Below, piece by piece: positions 18,514 to 26,519 of a DNA stretch of 64,000 bases (its first letter is position 1; each line of letters opens with the position of its first letter). A program made the position numbers and the translations under genes. Below the pieces are notes generated by a model. The model made no database searches. It was not told where the DNA came from and saw only the letters and a list, made by a program, of their open reading frames with translations. The DNA comes from Palsa-189 sp963803735 (GTDB lineage: Bacteria > Acidobacteriota > Terriglobia > Acidiferrales > UBA7541): contig CAWDNV010000013.1 of the NCBI GenBank assembly GCA_963803735.1, forward strand, positions 310,001-374,000. The letters are read 5' to 3'.

Positions 18514-19192
18514 TTTTGACCGGGGCCATCTTTCTCCCGATTGCGTAGACACTCCAGCCCACCAATTCCCAAAGCCCGACGCACACCCAGCGTCGCTTTA
18601 AGATCAAAAGGCCTGAGAGCAAAAGGAAGGGCGCTATCGCTGTTTTGAAGGGATTACGAACGTGGCCGATCTCTGCGAGCTCGCAGCTCGCAAGCTCGAG
18701 AAACATGTGCAGACTCCGTTTGGAGAGAGGACGCACGTGCGTAAAATTATCGTAGAAGTTAAGGTCATCGCCTACCGCCTTCACAGATCCGGATGAACGG
18801 ATGAAGGATAATGACGGCAGGAATAAAGCTCGCGTGCTTGGGCCCTCGATATAGATCAGGCCATCCGATTTCATGACGCGTTCTACTTCTCCGACGGCAG
18901 TCATTGGATATAGCAAGTGTTCCAAAACATGGCAAAAAAAAATGGCGTCAAAGTGCCCGTCGTCAAAAGGAAGCTTCTCCCGGTCGATATCTGCTCTCGC
19001 AAAAATTACGCCTGGTGGACAATCGGCTGCGACATCCATAATATCGACGCCGTAATATTCAAGGTCCGGCCTCTGCTCGCGTAAACGCCGCAGCGTTTTG
19101 AAATGTCCGCATCCTAAATCCAGAATTCTTGCCTTTGGGGCAAGTTTTTGAATGAAACGGTAACGTGGGTCGAAGTGATTAAGATAATTCAC
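18506..19192 (-). CDS. SAM-dependent methyltransferase with C-terminal hydrophobic segment
   Basis: The methyltransferase core is clear: ARILDLGCGHFKTL (motif I), YYGVDIMDV, and FDAIFFCHVLEHLLYPM. I place the start at GTG 19192, with AGGAG 14 bases upstream and a 14-base overlap with the preceding gene; the frame runs to an ATG at 19285, but that would overlap by 107 bases. A C-terminal hydrophobic stretch (IAPFLLLSGLLILKRRW) suggests membrane association. Likely a sugar or lipid-carrier methyltransferase in the same operon as hddC and hddA. Confidence 0.78.
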   Translation of the reverse strand: MNYLNHFDPRYRFIQKLAPKARILDLGCGHFKTLRRLREQRPDLEYYGVDIMDVAADCPPGVIFARADIDREKLPFDDGHFDAIFFCHVLEHLLYPMTAVGEVERVMKSDGLIYIEGPSTRALFLPSLSFIRSSGSVKAVGDDLNFYDNFTHVRPLSKRSLHMFLELASCELAEIGHVRNPFKTAIAPFLLLSGLLILKRRWVCVGLWELVGWSVYAIGRKMAPVKNA

Positions 19193-19766
19193 AGCTCGGC
19201 CGTTCGCTCCTATTAGAGGAAGCTGTAAGAACCTTGCCGCGTGCGTATAGCCATAAAGTGCGGCCGAGCAAATAAGTGAATCCAATCGGATAAAAGAAAC
19301 TCATGGAAGGGAATTTCCGCAACCGGAAGCGCGCATGTGCAAGAACCCATGTCCAGTTCGATCTATCGATAGAAAACGAGTCTCCATTCTCGTTGTAAAC
19401 AAGTATTCGTCGAGTGTTCAGCCAGAACGCAGCAATCTTGCTCATAAGAAAGGTCGGACGCCCGGGCCAAACCACAATACAGAGGTCAAACCGCCGTTTC
19501 CTCAAGGCCGCGAGCGAACGAATAGGATTTGCTTTCACCGATTCGATCCACAACACCTCTCCATTTTGAGAAGCCTCCTCCATCCAGGAAAAGCGCTCGG
19601 CATAGGCTCGGGATATAAGGTACGTGAAGGATAGTTGCGGAAAGTGCTCGTGCAGCGCGGGGAGAATTTTAGCCATGACGTCTGGTTCGGCGCTGGCGAC
19701 GAACACACAACTCCGGTATTGTCCCAAGTCACGTGCTTTTGTAAATATACTCAGCCAGCCGCGCAT
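19179..19766 (-). CDS. Hypothetical protein of the polysaccharide operon
   Basis: A 195-residue protein with a Rossmann-like start (CVFVASAEPDVMAKILPAL) and LCIVVWPGRPTFLMSKI with RILVYNENGDSFSIDRSNW. The layout resembles the N-terminal half of a GT-B glycosyltransferase or glycosyltransferase-related protein, without the C-terminal donor-binding half. It ends with a hydrophobic stretch (FFYPIGFTYLLGRTLWLY). It lies between the fused methyltransferase-glycosyltransferase gene and a methyltransferase, 17 bases from the former. Function not assigned. Confidence 0.6.
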   Translation of the reverse strand: MRGWLSIFTKARDLGQYRSCVFVASAEPDVMAKILPALHEHFPQLSFTYLISRAYAERFSWMEEASQNGEVLWIESVKANPIRSLAALRKRRFDLCIVVWPGRPTFLMSKIAAFWLNTRRILVYNENGDSFSIDRSNWTWVLAHARFRLRKFPSMSFFYPIGFTYLLGRTLWLYARGKVLTASSNRSERPSCELS

Positions 19767-19783
19767 CCGGCCTCCTAAGCTTT

Positions 19784-22700
19784 TTAAGGCTGTTCGACCC
19801 CCACCTCTACTGGCGGTTCCAAAGCTGCAGATTGGCTTTTCGTTCCAAGAATCTGCCGATAAACGCTGTCATAAAGCTCACCAAAGGCATCCCAGGAAAA
19901 CGACGCAAGAACTGCTTCTCGTGCTTGCTTTCCCATTTTTGTGGCGAATTCCTGCTTCTCCAATAGTTCGCAGGTGCGCGTCGCAAACGTATCGGCATCG
20001 TCAGCCATAAAGCAGATCGCGCCATCGTTGCCGGTCAGTCCCTCAAATGCCAGACGCGTACCCACTACCGGCCTTTCCATTGCCCAAGCTTCTAACACCT
20101 TTCCGCGTAGTCCGACCCCGTCAAAAATCGGAGCCACGAAAACTGCTGCTTGTTGCAGAAAGGGCCTCACGTCGTCTACCCATCCGGTGATGGTTACACC
20201 ATTCTGGCCGTTTATCTCCTGAAGTGCGGACGGTGGATTTGCGCCGACAATGCAAAGCCGTGCAGTTGTATAGCGTTCCCGGATTTTAGGCCACGCTTCC
20301 TTGAGGAACCACTCAATGCCCGTTACATTCGGAGTGTGCCTAAAATTCCCAACGAAAACCACGCCGCCTTCCTCAGGTCTCTCTGGGCTGCAGCGAAAGA
20401 ACTCAGAATCCACTCCAGTCGGATGATCGTAAACTCGAACCTGTGGCGCATACCGCTGTAGAAATTCACGCTCCGGCCGGGTGAGCACTACAACTCCCGA
20501 GAATCGTCGCAGCATCTTCTCCTCATAATTCAGCATCCGCATCCACGAAACCAGCGCTTTGAACTTCCGGCGCGAAGCCCCGGACAGACCCCGATAGCGA
20601 TTGAAATAAGCGAGCGACTGAAGCTCATGGCTACTCAGAACGGCGGGAATGTGCGGATCTACATTCGCATAGTGTGCCATCTGCAAGAATTCACACTGTA
20701 TCAGATCGAAATCGTATGCGCGTATGTACTCCTCAACCAAACGGTACATATCCTTATGATAAAACTCGTAAACAATTTCGGGAGGCATCAATCCAAAAGG
20801 ATTGGGAGCATCCAGAGTCTGACAGCGACGAATAACCTCAAGCCGCTCGCAATATGGGGTCAGCTGTTCGATATGTTCCAGCTCCGACTCTTGTTCGCAA
20901 AACGAGAGTACGCTTAATCGATGGCGTTTAGACAGGGAGCGGATCAAATGGAACATCGTGTTGCCCCCGCTATGAACCCCTAAACACGGCAGATACGCGC
21001 AGACCATTAGCACTTTTCGCTGCTCGCATGCCCGCGGTGAAGTCGATGGGACGTTCCTGCTTAAGCCGTCGGGCGGTGAAACTCGGACATGACCGGCACT
21101 TCTGCTCGAAACCGGCGGTAATAGCACGACTCGATGGACAATGACACCTAGTATTCTTCGATCGGGTGGACTCGTGAGGGCGTTATTAACGCTTAGTTGG
21201 ACAGAGACAGAAGTGCCGGGCTCCAGTTTTGGCAACAACCATCGCTGCTCGAAGGGCCCTTCTTCCAGGCTGAAGCGCTTTCGTTTGCCTTCGCACTCCA
21301 CGGACAGAACGAAAGGCGTGCGGCCATGACGCCGTGAACCGGTTACATAACCGCGGACGCACAGTTCGGCTGCTTCGCAAGGGGCTCGCAAGAACACGGA
21401 AGCGTCCTTAGATGTCCAGCGAAAGCTTTGACCATTGATCTGCTCGCGGGGGTACCAACCTTCACCCAAGTGTTCACTAAAATCGTCCCGGCTAAAGTCC
21501 AGGTCACTTTCGAAAATGCTCTCCGCGGGAGGTGTGTTGGTGAGGTCCAGAATCTCGTAATCGGTTCGCGTCGCGGATACGCATAGTCGGACCTTACTGG
21601 TCAGGATTGGAAACAGTCGTTTAGCCGCGCCCAGGAAAGCCTTCGCTTCCAATCGAATTCCGGCTTCAGGCACACCTGCACGCTGGATGGCCCTGATCGG
21701 CGAGCGTAGAAAATGGCTCACCAGCATGCGCAGGCTTCCAAGATTTTTCCAGATAAAGAAGTATTCGTTTCTTCGGATGATTTGACTGATGAAGGCCGGA
21801 CTGAAACGTGGTCCAATCGTTCCCCTGTGTTTGTGAACTACCTGGCTCTCCACTGCCAGCAGGCATCTCCAACCCACCTTCCAAGCCCGGTATGACAGGT
21901 CAGCATCCTCAACATAGAAGGGATCGAAATGAGGATCGAATCCGCCCAGCCATAGAAACTTCCCCCGATCTATGGCTGCAGCCCCTCCGTGCCCCCAAAA
22001 CACGGGAACGTATTTCCTTTCAACATCACCGCGGTTAATGGGCTCGTGGCTCCAATCGAAATCGCAGCCGTTGAAGGTGGCGCGCGTCTTTCCCGTCTCT
22101 TCGCGCCGCTTTCCCGGATCAGCGGGGAAGACTTGACTTCCCACTGCGAATACATCAGGAGCCGCAAAGCTGCTGAGCAATGGAGCCAGAAAATCTTCGT
22201 GCACAACCATGTCGTTGTTAAGCAGAACGACAATGTCGTTCTGCGCCGCTTGAATGCCAAGATTGCTGCCACCGCTGAAAAAAAGGTTTCGATCACTGCG
22301 GACTACACGCACCTCAGGAAAATGCTCCGCCACATATTCGCTCGTCCCATCCGTGCTGCCATTATCGACGACGATAATCTCATGCTCACCGCCATGAAGT
22401 TCTACTGCTCGTATCAGCGGCGGGAGCGATTCCGCCAAAAGCTCTTTCCCATCCCAACTCGGAATAATTATGCTGCAGCTCCTGATGTTCTTCGGGCCTT
22501 CGAACGGAGCGGGGTACCTCCGTAACTTTCTCAGCAGCCGACCCGTTATTTCAGCACCAACCACGGTAGACCCCAACATGAAATTCAGCAAAGCTAGTGC
22601 CGAAAAAACAAGCCGACGTTTCCAACGTGTAGCCTTGTTCCATAAGAAAGTAACAATCCGTAATTCATCTTGTAGCCTCGCGATTGTGCACCGCTGTTCG

Positions 22701-23554
22701 GATACCTCCGAGTTAAGTTTGTTGGCCAACCGACCTTTCTCCTCGAATTCGGCCCGTAACCCGGTTATATGGCTCCTGAATTCCTCTAGTTCAATCTGAA
22801 GAGCCCTGATATGGCGCTCCCGAAGCCGTAAGACATTCGCCGACGATGATGTAAAGACTATTTGTTCAACGTTCTGGGGCTCCTGAGAGCAAACGCAGAC
22901 GAAGTAATCCGCCCCCGCAGGAGGAGGTGCACTTTCAACAGATGCACGAATCGGCTTTCCTTTTCCAGAACCGAGAATGCCAACAGAAGGCAGGTGGGTT
23001 TCACCAAGCACTTCTACAAATTTGAAATAGGACCGTAATAATGTAACGAATTCGTCGAAATCCCATTCGCGAACGTGAAAAGGGTTGGGTGTAGATCCCC
23101 GGTGTTCGGCATAAACAGGCCGGTTCGGAGTTGAGACAAGAAACAGGCCTTTTGGTTCTAACACACGTCGGACTTCGGTTAGGTAAGCGTTTGCATCCGG
23201 CAAATGTTCAATCAACTCGAACGACGTGACGACTTCGAACGATTCGGGGAGGAAGGGTAAGCTTTGGCAGTCGCCCACGACGTAGGAAGTATTACCGCTG
23301 CAATAATAGCTACGCGCATACTCGATAGCCGCAGCATCATTGTCGACTCCTATTACGCTGCGGGCGCACTCGGCAAGATAAAGAGACCCGTAGCCTACAC
23401 CGCAGCCGGTGTCGAGGACAATTTTCCCCGAGCAGAACATTCGCGCGTACACATATCGAGCGAAATGTTCATTAAACAAGTCCGGGTCGGCTTCTCCCGG
23501 AACCAACCGCTCGCCGGTAAAACGAAGTTTAGGTGTGGTCTCGTTCGAACTCAC
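19784..23554 (-). CDS. Multidomain methyltransferase - coiled coil - GT2 - beta-sandwich - GT4 protein
   Basis: A 1256-residue protein with a GTG start. Order: class I methyltransferase (about 10-200; VLDTGCGVGYG at 46-56); Arg/Glu-rich coiled coil (about 240-300); hydrophobic segment (about 313-340) after TRWKRRL; GT2 domain (about 358-620; SIIIPSWDGKELL, VVDNGSTDGTSEY, LLNNDM, FYVEDADLSYR); beta-sandwich (about 680-820); GT4 (about 845-1240; MVCAYLPCLGVHSGGN, GVDSEFF, and GVGLRGKVLEAWAMERPVVG with the usual Glu). It probably builds and methylates a glycan at the inner face of the membrane. Residues 358-622 are encoded by DNA nearly identical to the upstream neighbour, flanked by diverged sequence. 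Confidence 0.85.
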   Translation of the reverse strand: MSSNETTPKLRFTGERLVPGEADPDLFNEHFARYVYARMFCSGKIVLDTGCGVGYGSLYLAECARSVIGVDNDAAAIEYARSYYCSGNTSYVVGDCQSLPFLPESFEVVTSFELIEHLPDANAYLTEVRRVLEPKGLFLVSTPNRPVYAEHRGSTPNPFHVREWDFDEFVTLLRSYFKFVEVLGETHLPSVGILGSGKGKPIRASVESAPPPAGADYFVCVCSQEPQNVEQIVFTSSSANVLRLRERHIRALQIELEEFRSHITGLRAEFEEKGRLANKLNSEVSEQRCTIARLQDELRIVTFLWNKATRWKRRLVFSALALLNFMLGSTVVGAEITGRLLRKLRRYPAPFEGPKNIRSCSIIIPSWDGKELLAESLPPLIRAVELHGGEHEIIVVDNGSTDGTSEYVAEHFPEVRVVRSDRNLFFSGGSNLGIQAAQNDIVVLLNNDMVVHEDFLAPLLSSFAAPDVFAVGSQVFPADPGKRREETGKTRATFNGCDFDWSHEPINRGDVERKYVPVFWGHGGAAAIDRGKFLWLGGFDPHFDPFYVEDADLSYRAWKVGWRCLLAVESQVVHKHRGTIGPRFSPAFISQIIRRNEYFFIWKNLGSLRMLVSHFLRSPIRAIQRAGVPEAGIRLEAKAFLGAAKRLFPILTSKVRLCVSATRTDYEILDLTNTPPAESIFESDLDFSRDDFSEHLGEGWYPREQINGQSFRWTSKDASVFLRAPCEAAELCVRGYVTGSRRHGRTPFVLSVECEGKRKRFSLEEGPFEQRWLLPKLEPGTSVSVQLSVNNALTSPPDRRILGVIVHRVVLLPPVSSRSAGHVRVSPPDGLSRNVPSTSPRACEQRKVLMVCAYLPCLGVHSGGNTMFHLIRSLSKRHRLSVLSFCEQESELEHIEQLTPYCERLEVIRRCQTLDAPNPFGLMPPEIVYEFYHKDMYRLVEEYIRAYDFDLIQCEFLQMAHYANVDPHIPAVLSSHELQSLAYFNRYRGLSGASRRKFKALVSWMRMLNYEEKMLRRFSGVVVLTRPEREFLQRYAPQVRVYDHPTGVDSEFFRCSPERPEEGGVVFVGNFRHTPNVTGIEWFLKEAWPKIRERYTTARLCIVGANPPSALQEINGQNGVTITGWVDDVRPFLQQAAVFVAPIFDGVGLRGKVLEAWAMERPVVGTRLAFEGLTGNDGAICFMADDADTFATRTCELLEKQEFATKMGKQAREAVLASFSWDAFGELYDSVYRQILGTKSQSAALEPPVEVGVEQP
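21687..22481. repeat. Long direct repeat, copy A (GT2 core)
   Basis: About 795 bases matching 23848-24642 at a constant offset of 2161. I find only two mismatches by eye (21914 A versus 24075 G, and 22465 T versus 24626 C). The match begins at ATGGCCCTGATCGG and ends after GCTGCAGCTC, with sharply lower similarity on both sides, although the flanking proteins remain related. It encodes residues 358-622 of the 1256-residue protein. Confidence 0.95.
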
Positions 23555-23594
23555 GTTTCGGCCCTACCCCGGTCCTTTCGTACTGTTCGACACG

Positions 23595-25700
23595 CTAAGT
23601 CCTTTTCGGAGAACACTCAGTTCGGTCTATTTGCTTGGCGCAATCACCCTGGTCAAAGTGCCATTCATTCGTCGGGATTACTCCCGCTTGAGACATCCCG
23701 ACGAGTCGGAAAATCTCTTCATCGCTGCGGACGGCTGAGTTCGCCAGTCGCAGCTTGGCTTTCAATGCTGCTGGCAGTCGTTTCATAGCTCCAAGAAAAG
23801 ACTTGAGCTCCAGCCGGATTCCCACCCCGGGCACACCAGCACGTTGCATGGCCCTGATCGGCGAGCGTAGAAAATGGCTCACCAGCATGCGCAGGCTTCC
23901 AAGATTTTTCCAGATAAAGAAGTATTCGTTTCTTCGGATGATTTGACTGATGAAGGCCGGACTGAAACGTGGTCCAATCGTTCCCCTGTGTTTGTGAACT
24001 ACCTGGCTCTCCACTGCCAGCAGGCATCTCCAACCCACCTTCCAAGCCCGGTATGACAGGTCAGCATCCTCAACGTAGAAGGGATCGAAATGAGGATCGA
24101 ATCCGCCCAGCCATAGAAACTTCCCCCGATCTATGGCTGCAGCCCCTCCGTGCCCCCAAAACACGGGAACGTATTTCCTTTCAACATCACCGCGGTTAAT
24201 GGGCTCGTGGCTCCAATCGAAATCGCAGCCGTTGAAGGTGGCGCGCGTCTTTCCCGTCTCTTCGCGCCGCTTTCCCGGATCAGCGGGGAAGACTTGACTT
24301 CCCACTGCGAATACATCAGGAGCCGCAAAGCTGCTGAGCAATGGAGCCAGAAAATCTTCGTGCACAACCATGTCGTTGTTAAGCAGAACGACAATGTCGT
24401 TCTGCGCCGCTTGAATGCCAAGATTGCTGCCACCGCTGAAAAAAAGGTTTCGATCACTGCGGACTACACGCACCTCAGGAAAATGCTCCGCCACATATTC
24501 GCTCGTCCCATCCGTGCTGCCATTATCGACGACGATAATCTCATGCTCACCGCCATGAAGTTCTACTGCTCGTATCAGCGGCGGGAGCGATTCCGCCAAA
24601 AGCTCTTTCCCATCCCAACTCGGAACAATTATGCTGCAGCTCGTGGTGTTCGCAGGAGCAATGAGGGGTACGTTACGCCGTCTTATCTTCACTAGAAACC
24701 GACTCGCGACTTCAGTTGTGAGGACAGCACACCCAACCATCCAGTCGACAGGTGTCAGAGCCAAAACGGCAAGCCCCCGCTTCCAGCGTGTAGTCCTACT
24801 CCATAGAAGGCTGAGCTTCTGGACGCGTTCTTCCAACTGCTGTATTTGAGTCTGTGATTGAGCGAGTCGCCATTGCAAGTCAACTAGATCTTCTTCTGCA
24901 CCCGCGGCCGAGATCGGCTTCTTATCAAAAATCGTCCCCGATGACCTCGTCGGCGAGACCGCACGAAAGACATAGTGTGGATAGATTTGTTCTGCATTCA
25001 AACCGTCTCGTCGAATGAGCAAATCCTCGACTGCTTCGGTTGCGCCCAGACAGCTTGACGTTTGGGCGTCGTCGAACACGATGTAGCCACCCCGAGCCAT
25101 GTAGGGCATCACGGCCTCGTACGAATAAGCCACCGAGGACCGAATGTCGCAATCAATGTGAGCAAGCGTGACTGGGGTAATTTGGGGAAGCAAGCTGGGT
25201 GCCGTCTCTTCAAAACGGCCTTGGACAAACTCCACATTCCTCAGCCCGACGTGGCGCACATACTCGCGCAATTCCGCGAGATCGGTCCCTCCGAAATCGC
25301 CTCTATTGTGGGCGTCGACCGCCTTGTCTGTAGCGGGCATGCCCGCGAAAGTGTCCAGGCCATACACGATTGTCTTTAGCCCCAGTGCCGCGCAAACCGC
25401 TGCCATAAATATGCAGCTTCCTCCACGGTAGGAGCCAAACTCGATGATGTTTCCCGGTGGCAGATACCTAAGGTAGTATTTAAGAATCAAGAAAATGTTC
25501 ATTCTGCGTACTTCGTCTTGAATCGTGCGCCCCGCCGCGAGTTCAAGAGAGCGGACGTACAATCGATCCGCAAGGATCTTGTCTTTCAGACCGGCGTACT
25601 CTAGGCCCCATCCCCGCGTATAGCCATCCAAAATACTACGGCCTTTTCGGAGGCCGGGAGGAATGGAAGGGACTACCGGAAGGTAGTTGTCAGAGTACAT
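23595..25700 (-). CDS. TylF-type methyltransferase - coiled coil - GT2 fusion
   Basis: A 701-residue protein starting at ATG 25700 with GCAGGTAA upstream. Residues about 50-250 are a TylF/MycF-type O-methyltransferase (NIIEFGSYRGGSCIFMAA, YGLDTFAGMP, AHIDCDIRSSVAYSYEA, GGYIVFDDAQ). A coiled coil (about 270-300) and a hydrophobic segment after TRWKRGL follow, then a GT2 domain from about residue 353 that is almost identical to that of the downstream gene. It ends shortly after, lacking the beta-sandwich and GT4 parts. TylF enzymes methylate sugar hydroxyls on macrolides; here a glycan sugar is the likely target. It lies 40 bases upstream of its paralogue. Confidence 0.83.
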   Translation of the reverse strand: MYSDNYLPVVPSIPPGLRKGRSILDGYTRGWGLEYAGLKDKILADRLYVRSLELAAGRTIQDEVRRMNIFLILKYYLRYLPPGNIIEFGSYRGGSCIFMAAVCAALGLKTIVYGLDTFAGMPATDKAVDAHNRGDFGGTDLAELREYVRHVGLRNVEFVQGRFEETAPSLLPQITPVTLAHIDCDIRSSVAYSYEAVMPYMARGGYIVFDDAQTSSCLGATEAVEDLLIRRDGLNAEQIYPHYVFRAVSPTRSSGTIFDKKPISAAGAEEDLVDLQWRLAQSQTQIQQLEERVQKLSLLWSRTTRWKRGLAVLALTPVDWMVGCAVLTTEVASRFLVKIRRRNVPLIAPANTTSCSIIVPSWDGKELLAESLPPLIRAVELHGGEHEIIVVDNGSTDGTSEYVAEHFPEVRVVRSDRNLFFSGGSNLGIQAAQNDIVVLLNNDMVVHEDFLAPLLSSFAAPDVFAVGSQVFPADPGKRREETGKTRATFNGCDFDWSHEPINRGDVERKYVPVFWGHGGAAAIDRGKFLWLGGFDPHFDPFYVEDADLSYRAWKVGWRCLLAVESQVVHKHRGTIGPRFSPAFISQIIRRNEYFFIWKNLGSLRMLVSHFLRSPIRAMQRAGVPGVGIRLELKSFLGAMKRLPAALKAKLRLANSAVRSDEEIFRLVGMSQAGVIPTNEWHFDQGDCAKQIDRTECSPKRT
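23848..24642. repeat. Long direct repeat, copy B (GT2 core)
   Basis: Second copy of the 795-base repeat, encoding about residues 353-618 of the 701-residue protein. Both copies are in the same orientation and reading frame, so recombination between them would delete about 2.2 kb and leave an in-frame fusion of the TylF-type methyltransferase with the beta-sandwich and GT4 parts of the other protein. Confidence 0.95.
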
Positions 25701-25814
25701 TTACCTGCTCCGCACGGACAAGGCTCGCATCTTCTATCCTCAGTCACCGGTTCGACATAAACCAATTTTTATTCGGACCCCATCGCGTTTGCGGCGAAAC
25801 GAGCGAGGCCATTG

Positions 25815-26477
25815 TTAGCGGTGCGCAAGAACTAAATCACGAGTGAGAATCCACCTAACCGCATCACTCGTGGTCAATCCTCGGTAATCGACACTAATTG
25901 AATTATTATTGTCGCTGCCGAGATAGATCGTGGCACATCCCATTTCCGCTCCAGCCTGCATGTCGCTCGGCGAGTCCCCAACGAAAAAAGATCGACAAAA
26001 ATCTATTGGCAGTACTCGAGCCGCCTCTCTTAGAAGACCGACCTTCGGCTTGCGGCAAGGGCAACCATCTGAGGGCGCATGCAAGCAAAAAAAAGCCCCT
26101 TCCACCACGATTCCAGCTTGTCGAAGTCCCTTTAGAGAAGCCTGTGTGATCTGGATCAAATCTGAGCAAGTGAACATTCCTTTCGCAACCCCGGCTTGAT
26201 TGGAAATGATCACCAATTGAAATCTCGCGACTCCCAACTTCTCCAGGCTCTCTACTACACCGGGAAGGAAAACAAAGTCCGCCCAGCGCGTAACGTACCC
26301 ACCAGATATTCGCCTATTCAGAACCCCATCTCTATCGAGAAAAACGGTAGGTCGCGGTGCTTGGGACGAGATACCGGATAGCCGAAAACTTAGAATGCCG
26401 TCGCGTCTCGTTACTCTGTAGTGGCTTTCCGGGAATTGCTCCGACTTTTTCTCTGCCGTCCTGCGACTCTGCGTCAA
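25815..26477 (-). CDS. gmhB: D-glycero-D-manno-heptose 1,7-bisphosphate phosphatase
   Basis: The 220-residue HAD-IIIA phosphatase carries FLDRDGVLNRR (catalytic Asp pair, residues 48-54), VIISNQAG, a zinc-site segment CLHAPSDGCPCRKPK with the Cys-His pattern of GmhB, and FVGDSPSDMQAG. It removes the C7 phosphate of the heptose bisphosphate made by HddA, giving the 1-phosphate that HddC activates with GTP. The first 40 residues are not part of the family core, so the true start may be later. It lies 42 bases after the coiled-coil GT2 gene and about 7 kb from hddA/hddC. Confidence 0.85.
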   Translation of the reverse strand: MTQSRRTAEKKSEQFPESHYRVTRRDGILSFRLSGISSQAPRPTVFLDRDGVLNRRISGGYVTRWADFVFLPGVVESLEKLGVARFQLVIISNQAGVAKGMFTCSDLIQITQASLKGLRQAGIVVEGAFFCLHAPSDGCPCRKPKVGLLREAARVLPIDFCRSFFVGDSPSDMQAGAEMGCATIYLGSDNNNSISVDYRGLTTSDAVRWILTRDLVLAHR

Positions 26478-26519
26478 AGCCAGATTCCTATCCTGCCAAC
26501 ACGGGTTGTCAAGAGCTCT

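Noticed and set aside
21989..24695. Two long plus-strand ORFs (about 180 residues each) with almost identical products
   Set aside because: They are the antisense of the duplicated GT2 core and are identical only because the DNA repeat is. No ribosome-binding site or recognisable product.
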